From the NCBI GenBank assembly GCA_018907035.1, contig JACCIC010000380.1:1-64000 (forward strand): 64,000 nt of DNA. The letters run 5' to 3'. This DNA is from Sycobia sp. Sy_11 (lineage: Eukaryota; Arthropoda; Insecta; Hymenoptera; Epichrysomallidae). The translations under genes and the position numbers were made by a program. Under the pieces are notes generated by a model. The model had not been told where the DNA came from and made no database searches. It saw nothing but the letters and a program-made list of their open reading frames with translations. Position 1 is the stretch's first letter. The number at the start of each line of letters is the position of its first letter. Shown here piece after piece: positions 10,329-20,889 of this stretch.

Positions 10329-10860
10329 AAGAATTTAAGATTCATAAAAATATTTGTCAGTTTATAGATGAATAAAGATAGCTCACAGTCACAAAAATTA
10401 TGATAGTCAATTACGAATTTTAGTAAATTAAAATAAATATTCAACTAAGGAGTTACTAATGAAATAAAAACAATATTATATCTTTTAAATAAGTATTTAA
10501 TAAAAACAACTATAGTTTTTAACTTAATATGAAAAATCAGGCCCAATAAATCGTTTCTTCAAACTCCGTAACTATATATTTGATCGAATTTGGTAATATT
10601 ACTCAGTGTAGTATTGCGCACACATACATTGCTATCATAACCATTAATATTTTAAAGAAAATTGAATTTCCACACGTCATAAATCTTATAGTATTACTTC
10701 GGTACGATGTACACCTCTACATTGATATATATATATAAATCGAATTAATTACGCCCTCCAATATAAGATGATAGCGGTATTAATTCCCATGTTCCCCGGA
10801 ATAGGCGCTGACCTGCGGTTCATATATACCGAATTTCAATCTATTCAGTCGAAACTGAGG

Positions 10861-10918
10861 GTAAAATCATGATTTTATAGTTTCTCCCCCCAGTCCCACG
10901 GGACTGATTACATTTTAC
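10861..10918. other. nested palindrome and hairpin
   Basis: A perfect 16-bp palindrome TAAAATCATGATTTTA (10862-10877) is followed by CAGTCCC-AC-GGGACTG (10891-10906). GTAAAAT at 10861 and ATTTTAC at 10912 can close an outer stem around both. Confidence 0.6.
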
Positions 10919-11244
10919 GACTCTTTTAATCAGTGCAGGGGAAAATTTTTTGATAACGAGGGCTGTGGATGAGTTCAATAATTCAAGCATCGTTCCGTTT
11001 TTTTCCTTCCGTCTTGTTTAATATATACTGATTATTGAAATGGCTTAATTATTAATTTTCGACAACCAATTCCATAGATGCATTTAAGTCATCTTGTAAT
11101 GATTTCGAATTGACTAATTACGCTAAAATATATTATTGGAAAGTAAAAGAATAGTAATTTACCATCTTTAAATGATAATTAACAAAAAAAGTGGTATTTT
11201 TAAACATTAAAAGAAAAAAGAATTCAAAATTATTAAATTCATTA

Positions 11245-11248
<4 letters not shown>

Positions 11249-11284
<36 letters not shown>
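11249..11284. repeat. (TA)n microsatellite, 36 bp
   Basis: Pure AT run in very AT-rich surroundings, the last long (TA)n tract before 16.8 kb. Confidence 0.95.
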
Positions 11285-11286
<2 letters not shown>

Positions 11287-11880
11287 CATATATTAATTAA
11301 ATCATATATTATACAGAAAACTAAGTAAAAATTTTTACATTTTATCTAAATTTTTTATAAGAGAAGAGAATTTTAGATCGTAGATATTTATAAAATACTT
11401 CTCTATGAAATAAGTCATGCACGTGCACTGGTAATAATACGTAAATATCAAAAGCCAAAGCGATATCGATTCGAGGATTCGAATTTCCGCAAAATAAGGA
11501 TAATTTCAACGATGAAATTTAAGACGTTCGGTATGAGCGCGCAGCGTCTGACAAGATCCAGATGCCATCTACTTGCGCGCCAATATGGATATAGTACTCG
11601 TATTATCATATTATTATGTATATATGAAAACGAATTTAAATAGTGGATGTGTTACTCAATTTCCGGCGTAGCCAATATAGCTAACGTTGAACACGCTATA
11701 CGGTTCAAGTAGGCAATATGTTATTGGAGTAGTGTTTAGTTTTACAAGGAGTCATATGCTTGGGTCCTTTGTGGCAATTGAGAGAATATTCTCTAATGTA
11801 CACAAATGTAACATCTGTCGAGATATTCTTTCCAATGACTCCGAAATAATGATATTGATATAACGTCGTACAATATTTCC

Positions 11881-12535
11881 TGCCACTAAAACAATTATGT
11901 TTCTGAAATACAGCATAAAAAATATAATAGAAATATAGTATTATCTCGATGCCATGCATTAGTTCGAACCTTTTACATCATTATCGAAAATTCAATAATT
12001 TAATGCAAATTTTTAATATAACTTAAATACTATACTTTTTTATATTATTTAACCTCGGTCTGAAAAATACTATACTTATAGTAATTATTTCAATGTTTAT
12101 TTCGGATCCTCAAGGGCATTTTCCATTATGAGCCAATAAATAATAAAAAAAATTTCATATTTATTTTTAAACTTATATATACTTAGATTTTGTTTTCTTG
12201 CTCCAATAGATGCTCGAAATTTTTTTTATCATAGATAATATTTGTACTGTCGTCAATTTTAGATTTTGACTATAGCTTTCTATAAATATGAAACAATTAT
12301 TATTATATTCATTATATAATAGATGGACCTACAATATTTATAATCGGCAATAAATATTAAAATAACTATTGTAAGTATCGCATTTAATTTATATATTACT
12401 TTCTCAGATTATTTTAAAATTTTTATTGAATGTTTTATTTATAAAGGTACAAATAATGCATGTCATTAAAATAAAATTATTTTTCTACTTTGTTTTTATA
12501 TTCTCTAATTCAGAAATATGATTGTTTTAGTGGCA
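11881..12535. repeat. divergent large inverted repeat (~160-bp arms)
   Basis: The left arm (11881 to about 12037) and the right arm (about 12373-12535, reverse-complemented) both begin TGCCACTAAAACAAT, share TTTCTGAA, ATGCATTA and ACCTTT blocks, and end near GATACTT or TATACTT. Arms are roughly 70-75% identical by eye with small gaps, and the spacer is about 335 bp. A 10-bp agreement just outside the arms (TGYACGASGT) suggests the homology runs past the TGCCA ends. That would mean an inverted segmental duplication rather than a clean terminal-inverted-repeat transposon. No target-site duplication was found. Confidence 0.55.
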
Positions 12536-14471
12536 CAGAGCCCTGCACGAGGTACTATTTGCATTTAAAAAATTCGATATTATTTATTGCAGTACCGATT
12601 TGGTTAAAATCTGGACAATGAATAGCTTTGTTCCAAAGTACCATTGGAAATAATGAACAGCTACACAGATGTTCTATGTAGGTATATTAGGAAAAGTTCT
12701 GTGAATTATAGCCCAATCCAAGACCCAAATGTTTGACACTCTCCATGTTAATCTGATTAATGGTTGCTTAATCCGAGACTGGCATTAGAGATTTTCAAGA
12801 AATTGAAATACAAGATGGATGACACAGTATATCGGATCGCTACATTTGATACACTTGTAAATATGATCTATGATTTCAGGGGGTTTGCGAGCTCGACCAA
12901 TGTTAAACTGACCTTAGATTTACCAGGAAATGTGTTTTGAGGTCGGAATAATTGAAATTTGTACAAAACAAATATTTTCTTATAGCTATTAAAGTATAAG
13001 AAGTTTAAACAAATTGATATCGATTTTAGAATTAATCAGTTAAAATAATAAACATTTGCAAAAAATACATTTAAATTTCGTTGATTTAAATTAAAAAATT
13101 AAATAAAAAATTAATTAAAAAATCCATAGACTTTTTAATAGAATTATAAAGTATTAGTATAAGTATAGATATTATTATATCTGCTGTGGCATGAAAGGGA
13201 TTGACAATTTTCATACTGATCGATTGTCGATATATTTGTTCAAAGTTTAATTGTATCATTAAAAATTATCCGACTAAAATTGATAAATATTGAAAACAAA
13301 TGAAATCAAAACTTACTAAATACGAGTAGTCCGCGTCAAAGCTGTAATTTAATTAGATTTATAAAGGAGCAAATATTGCGTTGAGCCATTTGCCTGGGAT
13401 CATAGCGCATGAAAAAAAATCTTAACGACTCGAATGATGAAAATTTTTTTACCACTTCTAGCGAAATTCTACAAAAATATAAATTAGCTCCCCCATGAAA
13501 TAGGTCAATCCTGGCATTTGAATTCCTAAACCGAACGAAGAAGAAAAAAAAAGATCGTTATAATTCATCGAAAGATGTTGAATCTCTCGAATTTTTTATT
13601 TATCTCTCGAACCGCGTCTCTCCCAGTTTTCAAGCTCCGTCGAATCGCGGCGCTGCACAGTTTCCTGCGTATCACTCGACAACATGAGAGCGAGCGAGAG
13701 GGAGAGAGAGAGAGAAAGAGACATAGAGAAAGGTAGAGGTATCTACATATAACGACGAAAGCTTTGAAGAGGGAACTCGAGCACCTTTTTTATTCGGATC
13801 CGGGAAAAACAAAAGGATTCGCATCGCAAAACGCGAAAAATGTAATTTAATAAAAGCAACGCGTGCATGAGCTCGCTTAGTCCATATAGAGAGACGAGAA
13901 ATAAAGAAATATTAGTCTCCCCCCTCCTTCCGACGTTCTTTTCCATTTGTCCTTTTCGCTCGCGTATAATAGAGAAAGAAGGATTGGAATTATTTGACGC
14001 GCATTCTACACGAGACCCGTATTTTCGAGATAAATAAATCTTCATCCCCCGCAGTGTCCGATGGATCGCGAAACTGCCGTTAAATCGAGCGACGGGCACC
14101 GCAGAAAGAAGGCAGCTTTATGTTTCGACGCGGACACGAGGACGCGCGCCAGCACAACGTCGCCGCGTAGAAATTAGTCATTATGCTCAATCGGGCGCGG
14201 TACCGGACGCGGGCTCGCATTATCCGCGCGACGACGCGAGCGAATTGGAGTGTTAGGAGGAGGGAGGGATGTGTGCTGGGGGGATAGAGGGTAATCGGAG
14301 GTATGCTGTGTAAAATGTAGGAAGCCCTGATAGGACGAACATGAAACTGCTGTTTCGAGTTGCGCTGTCAAATGTCATGTCGCTCGCACTTCACCTCAGT
14401 TTTGAGAACAAATATGGGCGACGTTGGTGAATTTTTCTTTTTTTTCTGCTTTTTATAATTCTGCAGTGAGA

Positions 14472-14476
<5 letters not shown>
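12536..14476. other. non-coding stretch, AT-rich then moderate GC
   Basis: 12540-12960 is compositionally balanced with fragmentary frames only. 12960-13560 is AT-rich. 13560-14400 is richer in CpG and contains a GA-rich purine run (13690-13720) and a 118-codon minus-strand frame (13743-14099) with no recognised domain. Confidence 0.4.

Positions 14477-14515
<39 letters not shown>
14477..14515. repeat. (GA)n microsatellite
   Basis: Thirty-nine bases of pure AG/GA. Confidence 0.97.
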
Positions 14516-14519
<4 letters not shown>

Positions 14520-15780
14520 TCATCGGCCAAATTTGGTAGTGACCGTATCTTTTTATTGACGCGTCAGCGGGTGCTAATCAAATGCTTCATTCGTCTCTCG
14601 TTATATCATTTCTATACGTGTCACATTGACGAGGGTCGACTATTTTTTTTTCTTCTATTATAACAAAAACGACGCAATTTCTCGTTTGGCTCTAGTTTTA
14701 TCAATTTTCTTTTCTACGACAGCTCACAAAAAAAGGACGAGATATACATGGGCAGATACAACGTACTTTAGGATTTGTGTAAATAAAAATTCGAATTACA
14801 AGTATAAAAAAAAATATTTCATTTTTCAGAATAGCATTATAGCCATACGATAATAGTAAAAATAAGAAAATACCAAAATGTATATAGTAAAAATAGAAAA
14901 ATGATATTAATTTTTACCTATTGTTATTGACAATGCAAATATATTTGGAATCTGGTGTATTGTTGTAATGACTTTTTTCGTGGTATATGCATGAAGATTT
15001 CTTACAAATATAGTGAACTCGTAAAATAACGTATTTACTATTTATATTTATTTAAAATAGCAAATTCATTTTAAAGATTTTTATTAATTAGATAGAGAAA
15101 ATGAACGATCTTCTTTACAGTACCTATTTTAGACTTTTTTTTTATTAATCTAGATTTCAAGATATATCAAAGATTCCTTAAGTGCGCTCTTCAATTTTCG
15201 ACATCTTAATTAAAAAAATTACGCTGAATTTTTTAATCTTTGCATAAGTTTGTGATTATTATTTATGACGTTCGAGGTACATGGAGTTTTCTTAACTGAT
15301 CTTCATCATTTGCGTTTGCATAATAGACAGAGAAATGTTTTAGTAACGTATGTAGATCCATGGAAATGTTATCGTACGAAATGTGTTATCATTTTATTTA
15401 ATTAAAAGATGAGGGACTCTTCCGAGTGTATTTATTAAAAATTGCTAGTGGCACATTCATAAATCAATTTAAATTACATTCAGCCAGGGTTTCTTCAATA
15501 ATACTTTCAATTTTGGGAAAAATTGAAAAGTGTATGGAAAGTTATAAATCTACAAAATGGAAATATATTCAAAGTGACAATTCAATTTCTTACATTTTCT
15601 CATTTTCTCATAATATCACGATGGAATCATTAATATTAATATGTTCTTTGCATATATAAATCTAATAATTATAAAGTTCTCTTTGCAAAAAGCGATTAAT
15701 TTAAATGATTTTAATGAGGTAAATTATCTATTCACATTAAATTCTATAGTACGTTGGATTTTTCCACACGAACACACGCG

Positions 15781-15788
<8 letters not shown>
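14516..15788. other. AT-rich non-coding stretch
   Basis: No gene recognised. A loose direct repeat of ATAGTAAAAATA lies near 14852 and 14884. Plus-strand frames at 15426-15898 are AT-biased and partly made of the CA microsatellite. Confidence 0.45.

Positions 15789-15860
<72 letters not shown>
15789..15860. repeat. (CA)n microsatellite, 72 bp
   Basis: Longest pure CA tract in the window (36 units), extended by ACACGCGCACACAT upstream and by GAGAGAGGCACACAC downstream. Prone to Z-DNA. Confidence 0.98.
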
Positions 15861-15863
<3 letters not shown>

Positions 15864-16287
15864 AGAGGCACACACAAACACACCAGTTTAGGGACTAAAA
15901 TCGGGAAAACATTGGCGCGAACAGGGGGTGGGTTGGGGGATTCTGCGCCACGGAGGCAGCACCAACAAGCAACGCGACCGCGATAAAGGTTCGTAATTTG
16001 TCGAAACTATTAGTTCGAGAATTGCCCTTAAAAAGCGGCAAGTGTAAATTTAAAAGTACAATGCTACCCGGTAATTAAGGCGTGGGCCGAGGTGGGGAAA
16101 AATAAAAAGCAAACTGCGCGGCAGGCCCGGGTGTGGGGCGGGGCATGAAAATTCCCACACTGAGCATTAATTATACGAAGGGGGTGAGTAGAACGTGGTG
16201 GGGGAGAGGGAGCTGGGAGAGCGAGAGACCGAGTTGAACTTGTTTTGCACTTAAATTGCCATTCGTTTGTGCTTTATTTAAGCTAAG

Positions 16288-16291
<4 letters not shown>

Positions 16292-16338
<47 letters not shown>
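16292..16338. repeat. (CT)n microsatellite
   Basis: Forty-seven bases of pure CT. The minus strand translates to an ERER run, an artefact. Confidence 0.97.
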
Positions 16339-16341
<3 letters not shown>

Positions 16342-16694
16342 TTCTCTTCTTCTCTTTCTCTATCGCGCGCGCTCTGCGCTCTCTCGTGATAACGCGCGTC
16401 TCTTTCCCCCGGGATAGAGAAACAGAGACGTCGGGGTGGACAAACGAAAAAAAAGACAGGGGGAAGGATGCAGAATGAGTGCGAGAGAGAAAGAGACGGC
16501 GTAGGGAGAGAATGACCGCGTCGACTTGTATTATTATACAGAGGAGCCGCGAGAGCGACGAAGTTCGCGACGCGGCGGCAAAGTCTCGTAAGCCGACGAC
16601 GGCGAATAAGGCGGGACGCGGCGGCGGCGGTGGCTTCTACCTCTATAATGAATCGCGCTCTGGGCGTAGAAGAGGGAACGGGAAGGGGGATCGT

Positions 16695-16705
16695 GGGGGG
16701 GGGGG
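16695..16705 (+). repeat. poly(G) run, 11 bp
   Basis: Eleven consecutive G in a G-rich setting, one of about a dozen G/C homopolymers of 8 or more in the window. Confidence 0.9.
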
Positions 16706-16832
16706 CTGGGATGGAAGGCACATCCGCGCAATAACTTAATAAGCGCGATTGTTCTCGATGAATAGCCGGATTAACAGAGAGGGGGGTTGGTGGGTGGCTG
16801 GGTGGGTGCGCGAGCTCCTCGGTCTATAAACC

Positions 16833-16887
<55 letters not shown>
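16833..16887. repeat. (TA)n microsatellite
   Basis: Forty-four bases of pure TA (16844-16887) preceded by a TA stretch with one C. First of a seven-tract cluster. Confidence 0.95.
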
Positions 16888-16890
<3 letters not shown>

Positions 16891-17111
16891 AAAATCCCTG
16901 GGAGCGAATTGTCAGTCGATAAAGGTGCGACATCTCACTCCCTTTACCGCGCTCTGGGGCACATTTTTCTTATAAATTTAATGTGCTGTGTGTATATTTT
17001 GCGGCTGCCATTCGACAAATCTCGTCTCGTCCGCTCGGCAGAGTATATGGGTTCGTGAAATAATTCCTTATAGCATCTTCGTACTTTCGTTCACCTACAA
17101 TTTCACAAGGA

Positions 17112-17114
<3 letters not shown>

Positions 17115-17156
<42 letters not shown>
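17115..17156. repeat. (GA)n microsatellite
   Basis: Forty-two bases of pure GA, about 95 bp upstream of the next TA tract. Confidence 0.97.
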
Positions 17157-17159
<3 letters not shown>

Positions 17160-17246
17160 CAGAAGATATACGATTGTATCCGTTTAAATGGGTGAAGACG
17201 CGGGGATAACGAGGGTAATCGCAGTTTGTAAATTCATGTATATATA

Positions 17247-17249
<3 letters not shown>

Positions 17250-17295
<46 letters not shown>
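17250..17295. repeat. (TA)n microsatellite, 46 bp
   Basis: Pure TA, preceded by a shorter TATATATTCA run. Confidence 0.97.
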
Positions 17296-17298
<3 letters not shown>

Positions 17299-17560
17299 CG
17301 ATCAAAGCGCAATAGCATCGACCCCGAGTTCATGCGCGCTCCGAGTAAATCGTATAAATCGAAAGGGCGGTGGTAGAAGCGGCTGCAATTGCATTAGAAT
17401 CGATTTCTGGGCGTATATGTATGCAGGTGATATTATGACGATCGATATGCGCAAAGATATCGTTCGACAGCGCGTTCTAACTTCTAACCCTGAGCCCCAT
17501 ATATCGCTGTAATTAATTTGTCGAATTACGAACTCAACGCGCGCTATATTTTAATATTGA

Positions 17561-17565
<5 letters not shown>

Positions 17566-17613
<48 letters not shown>
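17566..17613. repeat. (TA)n microsatellite, 48 bp
   Basis: Pure TA flanked by ATATG on the left and ACATATG on the right. Confidence 0.97.
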
Positions 17614-17618
<5 letters not shown>

Positions 17619-18423
17619 GAAGAGCCGTCTGTGAAACAAAGGAATTATATGTTCCAAATATTGTTCAATCCATATTGATCAATGTTGCGTGATATATTAT
17701 ATGGCTAATAATACCAGTAAACTCCATTTGCGCGCAATTCATTGCATATACATAAAATAATTTGATAAAACTAATATGTAACACTTTCTTCACTTATTAC
17801 TTATTGATTTTTTATGAAACACTATGTGCACAACTCTTCATTTTTTTCATTTCTGGTTTAAATGTTTTGGCAATTATTAGTTTGAGTATTACTTTAAGTA
17901 TTTTCTTTTCGGCCAATTTACAGGTTGGCTTTATTTTTGAAAGAGCTTTCCAATGTTATTTTGAAAATTCTTTAAAAAATAATATACGAATTACTATATT
18001 GAAATGTAATTAGTACTGCATAAGATGTATAAAAGTGATTTTCAAGCACGAACTGCACATTTTAACTTAAGTGGAATGACCGGTATCGGTAAGGTGTAAA
18101 ATTTACACACAACAAAACAAATGTTTCAGTTTTAAAATTTCCAGACGAAAAAAGAAAACACGTTGTTTTATATCGTTCTTAAATCTTTTTTTTTGGATCC
18201 ATTACGATTCGTATGTAAAGTACGAATGTCGCTTTTTTACAGATTTTTTTCGTGGTTCATTAAGGAATAAATCTTTATGATGGCGGATGATTGGATGACA
18301 AGTAATATCAGACGCCACGAAATTTTACTAATTCCACGCCAAGTCGAGGCCTCGAGAAAAATAATAAAAGCCCCGAAAACGTTGTGCGGGGAGTTTTTTT
18401 TTTACTCGCGTCGTAAATGTATG
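17614..18423. other. AT-rich non-coding stretch
   Basis: No gene. A near-palindrome GTGTAAA-A-TTTACAC lies at about 18095-18109. Plus-strand frame 17762-18013 is AT-biased and hydrophobic, without a family. Confidence 0.4.
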
Positions 18424-18567
<144 letters not shown>

Positions 18568-18784
18568 GTCGCAGTTCGTGCAGACTTTCCGAAATTTATA
18601 CCTGTTTACTCCACTCCCCCTTCCCCACTTCGTGCCAGTTCCAACTTGAATTTCGGCAGTTGTAAAAATTCTATATTCTGGGCGGATTCTGAATGCCTCG
18701 TCAAACATGGAAGAGTAGTGAGCGTAGGACGTACTAGATAGAAATGTCGCAAGGACTCAAAAATAGGTTGGAGAGACCGTTGAA

Positions 18785-18787
<3 letters not shown>

Positions 18788-18839
<52 letters not shown>
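18788..18839. repeat. (TA)n microsatellite, 52 bp
   Basis: Pure TA tract. Confidence 0.97.
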
Positions 18840-18841
<2 letters not shown>

Positions 18842-19526
18842 CTACTGTATATATAGTTCTAGATACTAGTCGATTTTATTTTTATGTATATTTAACAACA
18901 AATCACAGAATTTTCCTAATAAGTAGATTAATAAATGTTCTGAAAGTCATTTTCCTTATTTTTCTTAACAGTCGCCACAATTTGATCGCTTTTGGATTCA
19001 CCTCAAACCACGATATATATTGCTTTAAAGTAAGGAGGGATATATTTTGAACGTAAGATAACTTAAAATCTTAGTTAAGCGCTTCTTAGAGAACTTCGTT
19101 AGACTGTGTAATCTTTTTGATTCTTATGTAAAATTAGATTAGTGCAAGGTAACGTTATATTATCGCCAGGAAGATTTAATATTAAACTCTTTAAATCTGC
19201 ATCAGTAAAAATAGGACGTTTACTGTATAATGCATATATATGGTTTGGCGGTATGCTTTAAAGCATCTATATCACTGAAAAGTTCACTGTATTTCTGAAG
19301 AATTCGGAAAACGTATCGAATAACGCATCAAAGGAGATACCGATATTCGATTTTTTCATGCTCTCATAGTTTTTGAGTCATATTTTTTAACGCTGATATA
19401 TACGGGACTAACAGCTATAACTTTATGTAACTATATTTACCGAACTGATTGCGAATTGCGGGAGTCGATTTGCAGAAGCAGTCATTGCCAATCTAAGGGA
19501 AATTAGTTTTTTCTATCTGCTCTAGG

Positions 19527-19531
<5 letters not shown>
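18840..19531. other. AT-rich non-coding stretch
   Basis: No gene or repeat family recognised. Short unremarkable frames only. Confidence 0.45.

Positions 19532-19572
<41 letters not shown>
19532..19572. repeat. (TA)n microsatellite, 41 bp
   Basis: Pure TA ending in ATGCATATAT. Confidence 0.97.
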
Positions 19573-19575
<3 letters not shown>

Positions 19576-19687
19576 TATATACAAAAATATGATAAATATT
19601 ATTCATTCGTTCGTTCCTACAATATCGATATTTATTAAGTTTGTTATATGTCAGTAATATCCAGTAATTGATGACAAAGATGTATGT

Positions 19688-19691
<4 letters not shown>

Positions 19692-19722
<31 letters not shown>
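19692..19722. repeat. (CA)n microsatellite
   Basis: Thirty-one bases of CA, 120 bp after a TA tract. Confidence 0.97.
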
Positions 19723-19723
<1 letters not shown>

Positions 19724-19859
19724 CACCCAAATAATAATAAATAACTGATTTCTTCGTTAAAGACTAGGATGAAAAAAATTGAAAGAAAAGGAAAATAATA
19801 AGCTTCAGTCGCTAATATGGATTCCGATTAGACGTATATTTTACATATATACACGCATA

Positions 19860-20124
19860 CATGCACGTCCGACCGCGCTTTGAGCATCGATTCGTTGAGC
19901 CTGCCCCCAGCTCGAAAACTTTGCCCTCGAGCGCGTCCCCCCTCCCCCATCGCTTCCGATCAAATCGAGCGAGGTACGACTCGCCTCCTGCTACCCCGTA
20001 CCGTCCCGCCCTCGTCATCGATCATCGTTTCCTTGATCCCCGCCCCGTCATTCCCTCCTTGCCCGATACATCCGCTGACGCGACGCCGCGACGCTATTAT
20101 ATATGCATGGAGTCTGCGACCTCG

Positions 20125-20171
<47 letters not shown>

Positions 20172-20720
20172 TATAAGGGATTAATCCGAATCTCAGGCTT
20201 CGTGTATACTTATGCCCGGGAAGCCGGCAATAAACTTTCTACAACTGTGCCGGGCGCTGGCGTCGCGTCGGACACGGGAGCCAGCGACCGAAATTGCTCA
20301 TCGTGCTCCGCCCCCCCCCTGCGAAACTTGCGCGGCGCGCGCGGCGTTTCCTTGCCAGAGCTGATGGGAGGGGGGGGGGAGAGAAGCAGCGGCAAAAGCT
20401 CCCCTAATCCAATGCGCATCGCGCGCACTTAACCTACCGCCTCGCTCCCGACTTCCTTTTTTCTTTGTTTTGTTGTTTTTTTTTTCTTTTTTTTTTTTGT
20501 TTGTACGAAAAGTTAGCGTTGCCTTCGGATGTGCCGGGGCCACGTGTAAAGACACACACGTACACAAAGACGCATACACACATGCGCAGAGTCGAGGATT
20601 CGTGACTTAGCGCGGAATTACGCGCCCAATTTAGCGGGGAGATCGATAAATTACCGAGGTATAGCTGGGCTGTTAATTACGCGCGTTCCCGTAAATTCTC
20701 CGGCCCTTCTTCGCGTATGT
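19860..20720. promoter_or_regulatory. GC-rich island interrupted by (TA)n
   Basis: CpG-dense DNA on both sides of the TA tract at 20126-20169. It contains a 9-C run (20311-20319), a 10-G run (20370-20379), a T-rich stretch (20460-20500) and a short CA-rich tail. Overlapping open frames reflect GC content. No domain seen. Confidence 0.3.
20126..20169. repeat. (TA)n microsatellite, 44 bp
   Basis: Pure TA embedded in a GC-rich island, so not explained by local AT content. Confidence 0.97.
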
Positions 20721-20744
20721 ATACGCCGCCTTCCCCCTCCTTCC

Positions 20745-20747
<3 letters not shown>

Positions 20748-20796
<49 letters not shown>
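20748..20796. repeat. (TA)n microsatellite, 49 bp
   Basis: Pure TA. No other long tract follows for more than 7 kb. Confidence 0.97.
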
Positions 20797-20803
<7 letters not shown>

Positions 20804-20872
20804 TCTATGTACATATACGATTGAGTAATAATTTACTTTTGCAATCAATGCGGAGTAGATGGAGATTGGGTT

Positions 20873-20884
20873 GGGGGGGGGGGG
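20873..20884 (+). repeat. poly(G) run, 12 bp
   Basis: Twelve consecutive G within GGGTTG...GAGGTGGG. Potential G-quadruplex together with neighbouring G-runs. Confidence 0.9.
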
Positions 20885-20889
20885 AGGTG

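Larger units (their letters stand above)
9700..11248. other. AT-rich non-coding stretch with hairpins
   Basis: No gene. It holds the inverted repeat at 10279-10328, a 16-bp perfect palindrome (10862-10877) next to a GC hairpin (10891-10906), and plain AT-rich DNA. Confidence 0.45.
15890..16830. promoter_or_regulatory. GC-rich island split by a CT tract
   Basis: Two GC-rich parts (15900-16250 and 16340-16830) flank the CT microsatellite. The first includes CGGTAATTAAGG-type homeodomain-like words and little repeat. The second contains an 11-G run (16695-16705). No coding family was recognised. Confidence 0.3.

Noticed and set aside
13743..14099. 118-codon minus-strand frame
   Set aside because: No domain, no splice or promoter context, and composition only mildly GC-rich. 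It could be worth a protein search but cannot be supported as a gene.
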